Shown here: piece by piece, positions 17,797 through 25,673 of the stretch
Layout: each line of letters begins with the position of its first letter
How positions within the stretch are numbered: the first letter of the stretch is position 1
Origin: Pseudoalteromonas sp. UG3-2
Lineage (GTDB): Bacteria; Pseudomonadota; Gammaproteobacteria; Enterobacterales; Alteromonadaceae
NCBI RefSeq assembly: GCF_037120705.1
Contig: NZ_JAWLJU010000002.1
Span: forward strand, 2,232,001 to 2,296,000
Reading direction: 5' to 3'
DNA length: 64,000 nt
Position numbers and translations under genes: made by a program
The notes under the pieces: model-generated
Told to the model about the DNA's origin: nothing
The model's database searches: none
Seen by the model: the letters and a program-made list of their open reading frames with translations, nothing else

Positions 17797-18489
17797 ATGA
17801 CATTGATGAAACTGCTTTTAGGTCTGAGCATGTTAGGCCAACTGACCACCACTACGGCAACACACACTCCAACTCAGAGCGTTGTATTAAGTTACCCAAC
17901 CGGCGGCTATCCTCCTTATACCACAGCCGCTGGCAAAGGGCTTATTGTTGATAAGGTGCGCACGTTGGCCAATAAGCTGGGTTATCAACTAGAAATAGTT
18001 CAATTACCCGCAGCTAGAACCGATTCCTTTTCGCAGTTTCAAATAGACTGTCGCACCAAGTCTAAGGCGCTAGTGACGAACCCAGAACAATACCTTTGGA
18101 GTGAACACCTAGTTACCATGAATGATGTTCTGGTTACCTCGGCGAATAGCCGTTATAGCGCAACCAATGTGCACGAATTTGCAGAAAAAGGGGGGTTGCT
18201 GGGTTTAGTTAATGGCTTCAGCTACCCACAATTAGAGTCCATACTGCCAAGCATAGACTTTACTCGAGCGGGTGATGTTCAAAGTGTGGTTGCAATGTTG
18301 CTGCGCCAACGTGTCGACGGCATCATTATTGATGAACGGGTGTTTTTGCATCAGCTTAATCTGCGCGATCTCAGCCCACTTGATTTCACCCTCAGTCCAC
18401 CACTTGCCAGTTATTCATTTCGTTTACAGTGCGCTAAAACCGCAGCTGCAGAAGCTTTTATAAAGGCGCTAAATGCGCAATTACCTTAA
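17797..18489 (+). CDS. Periplasmic solute-binding-like protein (SBP family 3 type)
   Basis: The 230-residue protein has a short signal peptide and a bacterial extracellular solute-binding (family 3) layout: VLSYPTGGYPPYTT near the start, GLIVDKVRTLANKLGYQLEIVQLP, and later VVAMLLRQRVDGIIIDERV. Stand-alone proteins of this kind without an ABC permease are common in Alteromonadales and their role is unclear. The gene converges on the ancestral glmS end; the shared terminator lies just beyond. Confidence 0.7.
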   Translation: MTLMKLLLGLSMLGQLTTTTATHTPTQSVVLSYPTGGYPPYTTAAGKGLIVDKVRTLANKLGYQLEIVQLPAARTDSFSQFQIDCRTKSKALVTNPEQYLWSEHLVTMNDVLVTSANSRYSATNVHEFAEKGGLLGLVNGFSYPQLESILPSIDFTRAGDVQSVVAMLLRQRVDGIIIDERVFLHQLNLRDLSPLDFTLSPPLASYSFRLQCAKTAAAEAFIKALNAQLP

Positions 18490-18527
18490 CGACTTTTTAC
18501 TTCCAAATTACATTGAATCGTCTATAA

Positions 18528-18549
18528 AAAAGGCGCTTACGCGCCTTTT
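18528..18549. terminator. Bidirectional terminator, ancestral glmS terminator
   Basis: Stem AAAAGGCGC / GCGCCTTTT with a TTAC loop has A and T tracts on both sides. It ends the binding-protein gene. Before the transposon entered it stood about 60 bp behind glmS and would have ended that transcript too. A second palindrome, CGCACTTAATAAGTGCG (18555-18571), lies next to it and runs into the target duplication. Confidence 0.8.
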
Positions 18550-18568
18550 CGTCCCGCACTTAATAAGT

Positions 18569-18573
18569 GCGTA
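18569..18573. repeat. Left target-site duplication GCGTA
   Basis: GCGTA immediately precedes the left terminal TGT of the transposon and is repeated directly after the right end at 33905-33909. Five bases is the duplication length made by Tn7-type transposition. Confidence 0.92.
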
Positions 18574-18718
18574 TGTCGCCCTGCAATAAAGTTTCATACT
18601 GAGCAGGGCTATAGGGCCTGTGCTTTGGTTTGGGGATTTGAGGTTGAGAAAATAGAGTTTCATACCAGGTTTAGTGAGTGATCTAAAACCGCTGAGATAC
18701 TAAATAATAAAGTTTCAT
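18574..18718. repeat. Left end with three TnsB-type binding sites
   Basis: CAATAAAGTTTCAT at 18584-18597, AAATAGAGTTTCAT at 18650-18663 and TAATAAAGTTTCAT at 18705-18718 are three well-separated copies in the same orientation, spaced 66 and 55 bp. Separated sites at the left and abutting sites at the right are the pattern of Tn7. Confidence 0.88.
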
Positions 18719-18729
18719 CCTTTAGTAAC

Positions 18730-19245
18730 TTAAGTATTGTTATTTTGATGTAGATGCAAGCTGTATTGATGGGATACTTGAACTGGCTTCAATCTTTTTC
18801 CACTGTGCTTCTGTTCTTCATTTCTCCCAGTCACAAAAGGGACAATGAACTGCCCCATGACAGAGGGTAAAGAAGGATCATTTGTGTGTTTGAGCTGCCC
18901 GATACTTTGGTCCCATTTAAATACACTAAATAACTTCTTGTCTTGATTAAATATTTTGAGTTTTCCAAAACGGACCTTCCAGTAAGCCTCATTATGGTTT
19001 TTGCCTTTACCTATATTTCCATCGTTTTCAAAAGTTATTTCTTTCGCATGGGGTTGCGTTTCCCCAGCAAAGTGTAAATATAAGCTCCTATTTTGTAATA
19101 CGTGCAGGATCTGCCCTGAGCGATGCTTCAATGTGAATAACCAATACAATCCTGCAATAAGAGAGGGTATCAATAAGGTCAGTATAATTTTAACAAGTTC
19201 TGTGATAAAAAACTTATGATCTAATAGTTTTACAACTTCTTCCAT
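18730..19245 (-). CDS. Cargo membrane protein, last gene of protease operon
   Basis: The 171-residue protein has one strong N-terminal membrane helix (residues about 16-37, LVKIILTLLIPSLIAGLYWLF) and a cytosolic beta-rich domain (GQILHVLQNRSLYLHFAG, YWKVRFGKLKIFNQDKK, QFIVPF). It is not a family I recognise. It starts 8 bp after the stop of the preceding gene with TGAGG in the gap, so it belongs to the operon of the AAA ATPase and subtilase. An effector or membrane-attached sensor role in that system is a guess from position. AT-rich compared with the host genes. Confidence 0.6.
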   Translation of the reverse strand: MEEVVKLLDHKFFITELVKIILTLLIPSLIAGLYWLFTLKHRSGQILHVLQNRSLYLHFAGETQPHAKEITFENDGNIGKGKNHNEAYWKVRFGKLKIFNQDKKLFSVFKWDQSIGQLKHTNDPSLPSVMGQFIVPFVTGRNEEQKHSGKRLKPVQVSHQYSLHLHQNNNT

Positions 19246-19253
19246 TAACTACC

Positions 19254-19985
19254 TCATTTGATATAGTTTTTTGATTTCTCGTTCATTTTTGAAGCGAGAT
19301 ATTTCTCACTTAGTCCAAACAGGGCTCCTAATGCGAAGTACTTCGACATGTTATTCGTCAAATCTTCCGTTGTGAGTCCACCAATCTTAAGAACTATTAC
19401 TTCTGAGGTAAAAAGAGACAAACATATGGTAGTTAACAACAGCACAAACACACAGCGCATTACAGGAGAACCAAAATCACTAAGCTGATGGCTTATTTCC
19501 TCAAATGAGATTTCCTTAACCCTAATTGCCAATGAAACCCAAGAACTCAATAACGAGCCATATATGCAAAAAACGTATGGAGCGAAATCAATAGATAAAA
19601 CAAATTGACGAGACAATTCCAATAGTACGCAAAACCCCATAACTGCTATGCCGTATCGGATTAACATTTTATCTCTAATTTTTGACCACGATCTAATGAG
19701 CACATCACTCTTCAATTGCTCAAAACTACTCCGAGCAATTATCAAATCATCTTTACTCCCTGCTAAACCAAGCTTTGCGAGATTGAATAGTTGATCAAAG
19801 TAAAGGCTCCAACTTGAGCTATTTTTCGCATATAGGGCATTAATGGTCAGTAAAAATACTTCCACATCAGACTTGAAGGAGAGAAAATCTTTATGGATCT
19901 TCTCTGTCCCAACAGGAGTAAAAGCGATATCACTAGGCTTATCATCTGATGGATATTTCTGTACATCAAAAAGTAAACTAGCCAT
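19254..19985 (-). CDS. Cargo multi-pass membrane protein of protease operon
   Basis: The 243-residue protein has a soluble N-terminal half of about 105 residues and then three clear hydrophobic segments (about 108-124, 133-154 and 176-199) with a possible fourth near 216-230. No family was recognised. Its ATG overlaps the stop of the 69-residue gene (ATGGCTAG), so the two are translationally coupled. A membrane-acting effector controlled by the operon's protease is an attractive but untested idea. Confidence 0.6.
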   Translation of the reverse strand: MASLLFDVQKYPSDDKPSDIAFTPVGTEKIHKDFLSFKSDVEVFLLTINALYAKNSSSWSLYFDQLFNLAKLGLAGSKDDLIIARSSFEQLKSDVLIRSWSKIRDKMLIRYGIAVMGFCVLLELSRQFVLSIDFAPYVFCIYGSLLSSWVSLAIRVKEISFEEISHQLSDFGSPVMRCVFVLLLTTICLSLFTSEVIVLKIGGLTTEDLTNNMSKYFALGALFGLSEKYLASKMNEKSKNYIK

Positions 19986-20187
19986 CTACAAGCACTCTTT
20001 TTTTGCAAATTCCACAATTAGAAACGCTCTTCCTCGCCAAAGTTATTGACGGGTTGATTGATTTACATTTATTACCTACCACATCTAACAGTGTTATTAT
20101 CTGCTCGATTTCCGAGGCACAAGAACTCTCCGACACACTGAGTTCATGTAGATATTGCTTTATAACAGTTAAATCTCTGTGTGGCAT
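19978..20187 (-). CDS. Small cargo protein with CxxC motif
   Basis: The 69-residue protein is mostly helical and ends in SNCGICKKRVLVDG, with a CxxC pair and two further cysteines (residues about 23 and 41), possibly a metal-binding or redox knuckle. The ATG follows the subtilase stop directly (TAAATG), with AAGGG inside the subtilase end as ribosome site. Coupling on both sides supports expression; the function is unknown. Confidence 0.55.
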   Translation of the reverse strand: MPHRDLTVIKQYLHELSVSESSCASEIEQIITLLDVVGNKCKSINPSITLARKSVSNCGICKKRVLVDG

Positions 20188-22686
20188 TTAGTCACCCTTA
20201 ACTTTCAATCTTTGATCAACTTCTATTGGCATGACTTGCACACCACTAGATATAAGTGATTGATTAACTTCATCAAAAACACGATGTGACTTTTTTTGAT
20301 CGTCTTCTATCGTCAGCATTGCACAGAACTTAACCCCTTCCGATGGAAAGCTACCAGCTTCTCTTTCAAGTGAGTCAACTTTTAACCTCCAGTTACGAGA
20401 TTTACCGACTCCTGATTTTGAAAATTGAACGAACTTTTTAATTGGCCACCATTTAAGCCCATGCTCTATGCGATGTTTCTCACTCGACTCTTTGGATACA
20501 GGGGTTCGAGAAACCCACACAGAATCCCCTTTTTTCCTAAATCTCCATTCATCACTAGGCTTTAAATAGGTATTTTGCTGTAAGGTAGCATTCACATTTA
20601 CTCTACAATATTCTGAACCAAACTTAGTGTTCACAATTGGATCATAGGCTAGAGTCAAAGTTGCTTTACCGCGGCATTTCCCTTCATCAGTGATCAAACT
20701 ACTAGGCCAATCAAAGTAAAATTCGGCGTCTTGCCTAATTTTTAGCTCCCCTTCAAAAGCAATTGTAATTGCATGATCATCAGTCAACAACATCTCTTCA
20801 GAAGGAGATGGCTTGCCAAATCCAACAAAACGCCTCATAACTTCTTTCGTCACACTTTTAACATTTACGGCTTCTGGTAAATTAGAGTGATGGATCAACA
20901 TTGCCAACAAAGTATTTCTAGAGACTGTTCTATTTAAACGGTGCTCAATAGCTGCTAATGTTTTTGCGACCAGCGGAGCAGCAAAACTGGTTCCAGCATC
21001 ATGCAGAATTTGCTCGGTAGAGTTTTCCGAAAACAACCCTGTGCCACTGTTGTCAGAAATAAAGCCCCCGTAGTGGACTACATCAGGCTTTACTCCCGTT
21101 CCAACACCTGGACCTCGTCTAGAATAAATAGTAGGTGATCCTGGCTCTATATCAGGAGTTCCTGGAGGGTTGATTGCACCAACTGTAACAGCACTAATTG
21201 CCTCTGCTGGCTGCTGAATTCTGTCAATATCCGATATAATCGAAGACTGCGTAGGCCACTTGGAGCGATAATCAATGGGATCAAGGTTTCCTGCAGACAC
21301 TACAAAAATAACATCGTGTTTCTTAGAAATTCGATCTACCTGCGAGGCTGCGAAGCTGTAACTATCATCTTTAACCAGCTCTCTTAGATTCACGCTAAAG
21401 TTAAAGATTCTTACTCCTTTTCTTCTTGCAGCTCCCACTTCAGCATCAAGCCAATCAAAAAACTCACCGTACCCATCAAAGTATTGATGAAAACTGTTTC
21501 TCTCGAGATGTATTGGAGCCCAAATATCGTATATTTCACAACCATCGTCTTCGATTCCCTCTAAATGAGAGTTCATTCGCTTCGCTTTTACCAACAAGCT
21601 CGCAACTTGCGACGCATGGTTTGGATCACAGTCTCTCTCGTTAAATCCTATCGAGTCACCAATTACCCAAGTTTGCAAATTGCGACTTCTGATGCCTGAA
21701 TCAATCAAACCCACTTTGGGATAAGACTCAGAATCGGCTTTCTCTATTACCTCTACTTTCTCACTGCTTAAAATATGAGATGATTCTGATCTCGATAGTT
21801 TGGGCGGCAAAGACACCTTTTTAACTAAAGGATTTTTAAGTAAAATTTGTAATAACAGCTCATGTCGCGAGAAGTCTTCATCAAACAAGTCAAAATCGAG
21901 GTGCTTCATCCGTTTTACATTGTCGAAGTCAATATGGGCTTCACAAGCCCAAGGCTTGTAAAGCCTTATATATATAATATTAGAGTTTTCAATTGCTTCA
22001 CTTGCTTTTGATGCCACGACCCCAGCCCCTAATCGCAACAGTGATTGATATAGCTCATATCTACAATCTAAGACTTTTGAGGAACTAATAGAATATTCAG
22101 GTCGAACATTGTCAGAATATTCAAATAGCTCAACGAAATACCCCTTTCCTATCGTATTTCCCTCCGCCAACCACTCTTCTGCGCTTTCTAATGGGAAGCC
22201 TAATCTATCCAAACTTTCGTATACAGATATCTTATCTATTGCACCAACTTCACTTCTTTCAGCGGAAGGCTTATATTTCTTTTTTCCAGTAGATTTGTCT
22301 TCCACTAAATTAGATAAATCTTCTGCCAAATCAATTTTATACTCTAACCACTCTATCGATTTGCTGGATACCTGAAACAACATCGTACCAATCTTAGTTC
22401 CGCCAATGTGAGGCGATTTGTTATGCGGAAAAAGTCGATCAACTGGTCGATGTGATTTAGCAAGTGCTGAAGGGTTTAGTTCAACTTTTAGAACAGCCCC
22501 TCCAACACTACCATTTTCTACAACTCTCTTCGCGTACTCGACTTGCCTCAACAAAGATGCTCTATGCACTTTAAACTCGTCATCCTTACCACCGTAAAAG
22601 TCCTCGTAAGAACCATTTGGATTAATCTCACGAGGACCAATATAGCGCTGAGGATTCAGAACAACTTGGACTGGGTTATGTTTCAT
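20188..22686 (-). CDS. Subtilisin-like (S8) serine protease, IetS-like
   Basis: The 832-residue protein carries an intact S8 catalytic set in the right order: D329 in VGLIDSG, H357 in NHASQVASLL, the oxyanion N467 in VVSAGN and S567 in GTSFAAP. There is no signal peptide, so it works in the cytoplasm. The first 300 residues and the last 230 are specific to this family. It lies 32 bp behind an AAA+ ATPase gene, the arrangement of the ietAS pair, described first as a plasmid stability system of the Ti plasmid and later as an anti-phage system (Gao et al. 2020). The three extra genes that follow are not part of the two-gene system as I know it. The substrate is unknown; a downstream membrane protein is a candidate. 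Confidence 0.85.
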   Translation of the reverse strand: MKHNPVQVVLNPQRYIGPREINPNGSYEDFYGGKDDEFKVHRASLLRQVEYAKRVVENGSVGGAVLKVELNPSALAKSHRPVDRLFPHNKSPHIGGTKIGTMLFQVSSKSIEWLEYKIDLAEDLSNLVEDKSTGKKKYKPSAERSEVGAIDKISVYESLDRLGFPLESAEEWLAEGNTIGKGYFVELFEYSDNVRPEYSISSSKVLDCRYELYQSLLRLGAGVVASKASEAIENSNIIYIRLYKPWACEAHIDFDNVKRMKHLDFDLFDEDFSRHELLLQILLKNPLVKKVSLPPKLSRSESSHILSSEKVEVIEKADSESYPKVGLIDSGIRSRNLQTWVIGDSIGFNERDCDPNHASQVASLLVKAKRMNSHLEGIEDDGCEIYDIWAPIHLERNSFHQYFDGYGEFFDWLDAEVGAARRKGVRIFNFSVNLRELVKDDSYSFAASQVDRISKKHDVIFVVSAGNLDPIDYRSKWPTQSSIISDIDRIQQPAEAISAVTVGAINPPGTPDIEPGSPTIYSRRGPGVGTGVKPDVVHYGGFISDNSGTGLFSENSTEQILHDAGTSFAAPLVAKTLAAIEHRLNRTVSRNTLLAMLIHHSNLPEAVNVKSVTKEVMRRFVGFGKPSPSEEMLLTDDHAITIAFEGELKIRQDAEFYFDWPSSLITDEGKCRGKATLTLAYDPIVNTKFGSEYCRVNVNATLQQNTYLKPSDEWRFRKKGDSVWVSRTPVSKESSEKHRIEHGLKWWPIKKFVQFSKSGVGKSRNWRLKVDSLEREAGSFPSEGVKFCAMLTIEDDQKKSHRVFDEVNQSLISSGVQVMPIEVDQRLKVKGD

Positions 22687-22718
22687 ATATATCCTTTATA
22701 AGCCTTTAAAAACCTTAC

Positions 22719-23906
22719 CTAAGTCAGGCTTTTAACAAAATCATTTATACTTTTAGATACCCTAGAAAGAGATGTTTCAAATACTCGAGAAATTTCCCTT
22801 TGGGTGAAACCAAACTCTTTATTCAATTTATACATAACTTGAGAAGTATCACCTTCTCGAATTAAAAGGATCAACTCTGAATGTTTACTAGAGTTGATCA
22901 CAAACAGCGACTTAATCCTATCGATGAATGACATCTTCTGATTTGATAAAACCATATGTCGCTTATAGTTTTCCGACAACAGCTCTAAATCAGAGCCGCA
23001 AAACTCTTCTGTAACTAAACTAAGAAACTTAGACTGCTCTTCCGGCAAATTAAGTGGCAACATATACTTTTCAATGATCTTGCACCTCGCTTCTAAATTA
23101 GGCTTAGGTACATACATTCTGATATCAAATCGTCTCCAAACAGCAGGATCTAACAAAACTTCGTGATTAGTAATAGCAATAGTCAGTCCTAGTTCTGCTC
23201 TTTCATCTATACACTGCAATAACGTATTCACTACTCTCTTTATCTCACCAACTTCATGAACGTCATCTCGAGCTTTTGCAACAGCATCGAATTCATCCAA
23301 GAGCAGAATACATTGATGCTGAGATACAAAGTTAAATAAGTTATTTATATTTCTGGCACTGGTCCCAAGTAACGAGGAAACCAATCCATCTAGCTTTGCA
23401 ACAACCACTGGTAAACCCATTTTTTTCGCAATGTATAGTGCTAGTTGTGTTTTCCCAGTTCCTGGTAGACCGTATAGTAAACAACTAAATGAAGGTTTAA
23501 CCCCCACACTCTCCAATTTGTCTATGCTATTCCACTCATCTACCAGCTGATTAACAGCGCTATCAATTTCTGTTGGGAAAATAGGTATATCAATATTATT
23601 AAGAGTATCTTGAAAAATAACTCTCGCTAACGGTGAGCCACTATCTTTATCAACTGGCAATTTAGAGTTTGGAGTTAATATCTGACCCTTTATCAAAGCC
23701 GCTTTTGACAGTTTCAACTGGGATGGTTCTATAATCGCTTTTCGATTTGCTTTCTCAATTAACCTTTTAAGAGCAATAGCTTCATCTTCATACCCAGAGT
23801 CAGCTAAAGCTTTTTCCAGCCTTTCCATTTGAGTTACTGCATCTGACGATGGACCATCTTTAATTACTTGGCGACACAAGGCAGAGACAATATGAAAGTT
23901 TTCCAC
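22719..23906 (-). CDS. AAA+ ATPase, IetA-like, with C-terminal helix-turn-helix
   Basis: The 395-residue protein has a helical N-terminal domain (1-90), a Walker A GLPGTGKT (146-153), Walker B LLLDEFD (D204, E205), sensor Asn in ITNHE (N247) and an arginine finger pair in VWRRFD (R258, R259). Its last 40 residues look like a helix-turn-helix (FGFTQREISRVFETSLSRVSKSI), which could bind DNA and control the operon. The GTG start has TAGGAA upstream. It leads a five-gene operon and should act with the S8 protease as regulator or substrate-loading ATPase, as proposed for IetA/IetS. The promoter region just upstream holds a 21-bp-periodic repeat array. Confidence 0.82.
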   Translation of the reverse strand: MENFHIVSALCRQVIKDGPSSDAVTQMERLEKALADSGYEDEAIALKRLIEKANRKAIIEPSQLKLSKAALIKGQILTPNSKLPVDKDSGSPLARVIFQDTLNNIDIPIFPTEIDSAVNQLVDEWNSIDKLESVGVKPSFSCLLYGLPGTGKTQLALYIAKKMGLPVVVAKLDGLVSSLLGTSARNINNLFNFVSQHQCILLLDEFDAVAKARDDVHEVGEIKRVVNTLLQCIDERAELGLTIAITNHEVLLDPAVWRRFDIRMYVPKPNLEARCKIIEKYMLPLNLPEEQSKFLSLVTEEFCGSDLELLSENYKRHMVLSNQKMSFIDRIKSLFVINSSKHSELILLIREGDTSQVMYKLNKEFGFTQREISRVFETSLSRVSKSINDFVKSLT

Positions 23907-23962
23907 GTTTTCCTACTTAATACTGTATAAATGATCACTAAGGTTCATTATAGCCAACAAAA

Positions 23963-24055
23963 GAAACAAAACAATGCTTTCCAGAAACAAAAAGTCTATA
24001 TACAGAACAAAACAACCATAAACACGAACAAAACCGCCAAAATGTAGAACATTAC
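23963..24055. repeat. 21-bp-periodic direct repeats upstream of the AAA ATPase
   Basis: GAAACAAAAC (23963), GAAACAAAAA (23984), GAACAAAAC (24005) and GAACAAAAC (24026) begin at exact 21-bp steps, and a weaker GAACATTAC continues the register at 24047. The array fills the 153-bp gap between tnsE and the ATPase gene, where the operon promoter must lie. Two-helical-turn spacing puts all copies on one face of the DNA. Confidence 0.8.
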
Positions 24056-24059
24056 TTAT

Positions 24060-25673
24060 TTAAAGCTTATTCGTGAACCTCTCACCCCATGCTTGAATCT
24101 CTTCCTCACTCAATCTACCTTCATTCTTCGAAGGTTGATGCGAAACACTTTTGTGATTGCCTTCTCCAACCAGTGCATCAAAGTATTTCTTTGGCCAGCA
24201 GAATTGGTTACTGAACAACCTTCTTTCTATCTCCGGTATAAAGTCTCGTAACTTGCCTTTTGGCGCTAATGCTCGCGCTGAAATGACTTTGGTGGCAATG
24301 GAAGCTTTGCCATCTGAGGTATCCACCTCTAATAAGAAATACCCTTCGCTTTGATGTTCAATACGCACAATGGTCATGCACCTTGGAGACCCGTCATCCA
24401 TAAAGTGTCTTTTGCTGCGGCCAACTTCTGGTAGCTTACGAACGATGGGCTTACTTTGCTTAACACCGTACTCTTGCTCTAATATCTCCAACATTCTGAA
24501 GAAACCATCGAATTTACTGAGATGCGAATCGGCATTATCGGTTTGGTCGTCTAAGCCATCGATAGCAGCTCGGGGTGTATCGCCTCGCGAATTTGGGTCG
24601 TCGGTGCTTACGTCTGATGGTAGGGTGTCGGGTTTATCTTCATCTTCTTTACCGCCAGAGGTTTTTCTAGTCTTTGCATCGACTTTACGAGTACGTGGCA
24701 CTCTGTTGTATATACGCTGTGTTGCATCACAGAATATCAATGCCGACTCGTTATCTTCGCTGCCGTCGCTGTTTTCGTCGATTTCTCGCTGTGTAGGCAG
24801 TTGTGGGTAGGTACCGCCTTTTCCTTTACCCGAACCTGGTTTGTTTTCGGTGAAACCTGGATGTGAAAAGCCAATATCTGATATATCAGGGAAGAACAAA
24901 CCATCCAATAATTCTATTCGGTTGATAAACCAAGTGCTTTCATCACGTGATTTCCAGCCTCTTGCCGCTACTTTTACACCCTTGAGCTGAGGTGGGTCGA
25001 ATCGAAACGTCCAACGCTCTACGTTAGGTGCCCTAACTCGCTCTTGCGAAAAATACTGATAGATACTGTTAAACGAGTTTTTAATGTCACTGTTTAACAA
25101 TAACCAAGCAATTTGATGTCTAAATCCTTCATTATCAAACAGTACTTTCGGGCATAGTGTTGTTGGTAAAGCGTTGATCACGAGCTCTACAGGAAACTCT
25201 CTATCATCGTTGTTTGGGTGGTGGTCAACGTCAAACTCTAAGTCGAGTGCACTGTTAATGAGTGCGGCGTTTGCCAAATAGTTGTTTGTAAAAAATAAGG
25301 CTCTGGCTAGCTCCAACTGCGGTAAATAAATGGTTTTGCCTGCACTTTCAAACACAAAGCATTTTTGCGATTGCTCTTCGCTCAGCTTATAGGTCACTAA
25401 GCCGCTGTCGCCCACCGTGGCGGTTTGCCAAAATGCACGGTCGGGTAAGGTAAATTCAATCGGGAAGCCTGGAGGGATGGCATCAACAGTTTGGTTTAGT
25501 ACGACTTGTCGGCTTAAATAGGGGAGCTGGCTAAATTTAAGAGCCTTGCGAGTGGATTGCTTAAAACGAACACCAATATCCCACGTTTTGCGGTCATTGT
25601 ATTTAAACAGATTACCTATCGCCTGTATTCTGGCGTTGTCTGGTAGCGTTTTAAATCTATCAACTTGGTTCAT
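24060..25673 (-). CDS. tnsE: TnsE, targeting protein for replicating/conjugal DNA
   Basis: The 537-residue protein matches the TnsE family in size and in blocks of the C-terminal region (the FFRMLEILEQEYGV helix, RCMTIVRIEHQSEGYFLLEVDTSDG, and FCWPKKYF). TnsE directs TnsABC to lagging-strand DNA and conjugal plasmids through 3' recessed ends and the sliding clamp, favouring horizontal spread. The middle (residues about 285-385) is a low-complexity acidic linker. The start overlaps the tnsD end by 14 bp. It is the last of the tns genes. Confidence 0.88.
   Translation of the reverse strand: MNQVDRFKTLPDNARIQAIGNLFKYNDRKTWDIGVRFKQSTRKALKFSQLPYLSRQVVLNQTVDAIPPGFPIEFTLPDRAFWQTATVGDSGLVTYKLSEEQSQKCFVFESAGKTIYLPQLELARALFFTNNYLANAALINSALDLEFDVDHHPNNDDREFPVELVINALPTTLCPKVLFDNEGFRHQIAWLLLNSDIKNSFNSIYQYFSQERVRAPNVERWTFRFDPPQLKGVKVAARGWKSRDESTWFINRIELLDGLFFPDISDIGFSHPGFTENKPGSGKGKGGTYPQLPTQREIDENSDGSEDNESALIFCDATQRIYNRVPRTRKVDAKTRKTSGGKEDEDKPDTLPSDVSTDDPNSRGDTPRAAIDGLDDQTDNADSHLSKFDGFFRMLEILEQEYGVKQSKPIVRKLPEVGRSKRHFMDDGSPRCMTIVRIEHQSEGYFLLEVDTSDGKASIATKVISARALAPKGKLRDFIPEIERRLFSNQFCWPKKYFDALVGEGNHKSVSHQPSKNEGRLSEEEIQAWGERFTNKL

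Noticed and set aside
19254..19985. Bacterial gasdermin as the partner of the protease
   Set aside because: The protein has clear hydrophobic helices and no gasdermin-like soluble beta fold that I can see, so the name is not supported.
23963..24055. CRISPR-like array
   Set aside because: The repeat is only 9-10 bp with a 21-bp period and lies in a promoter gap; it is not a repeat-spacer structure.
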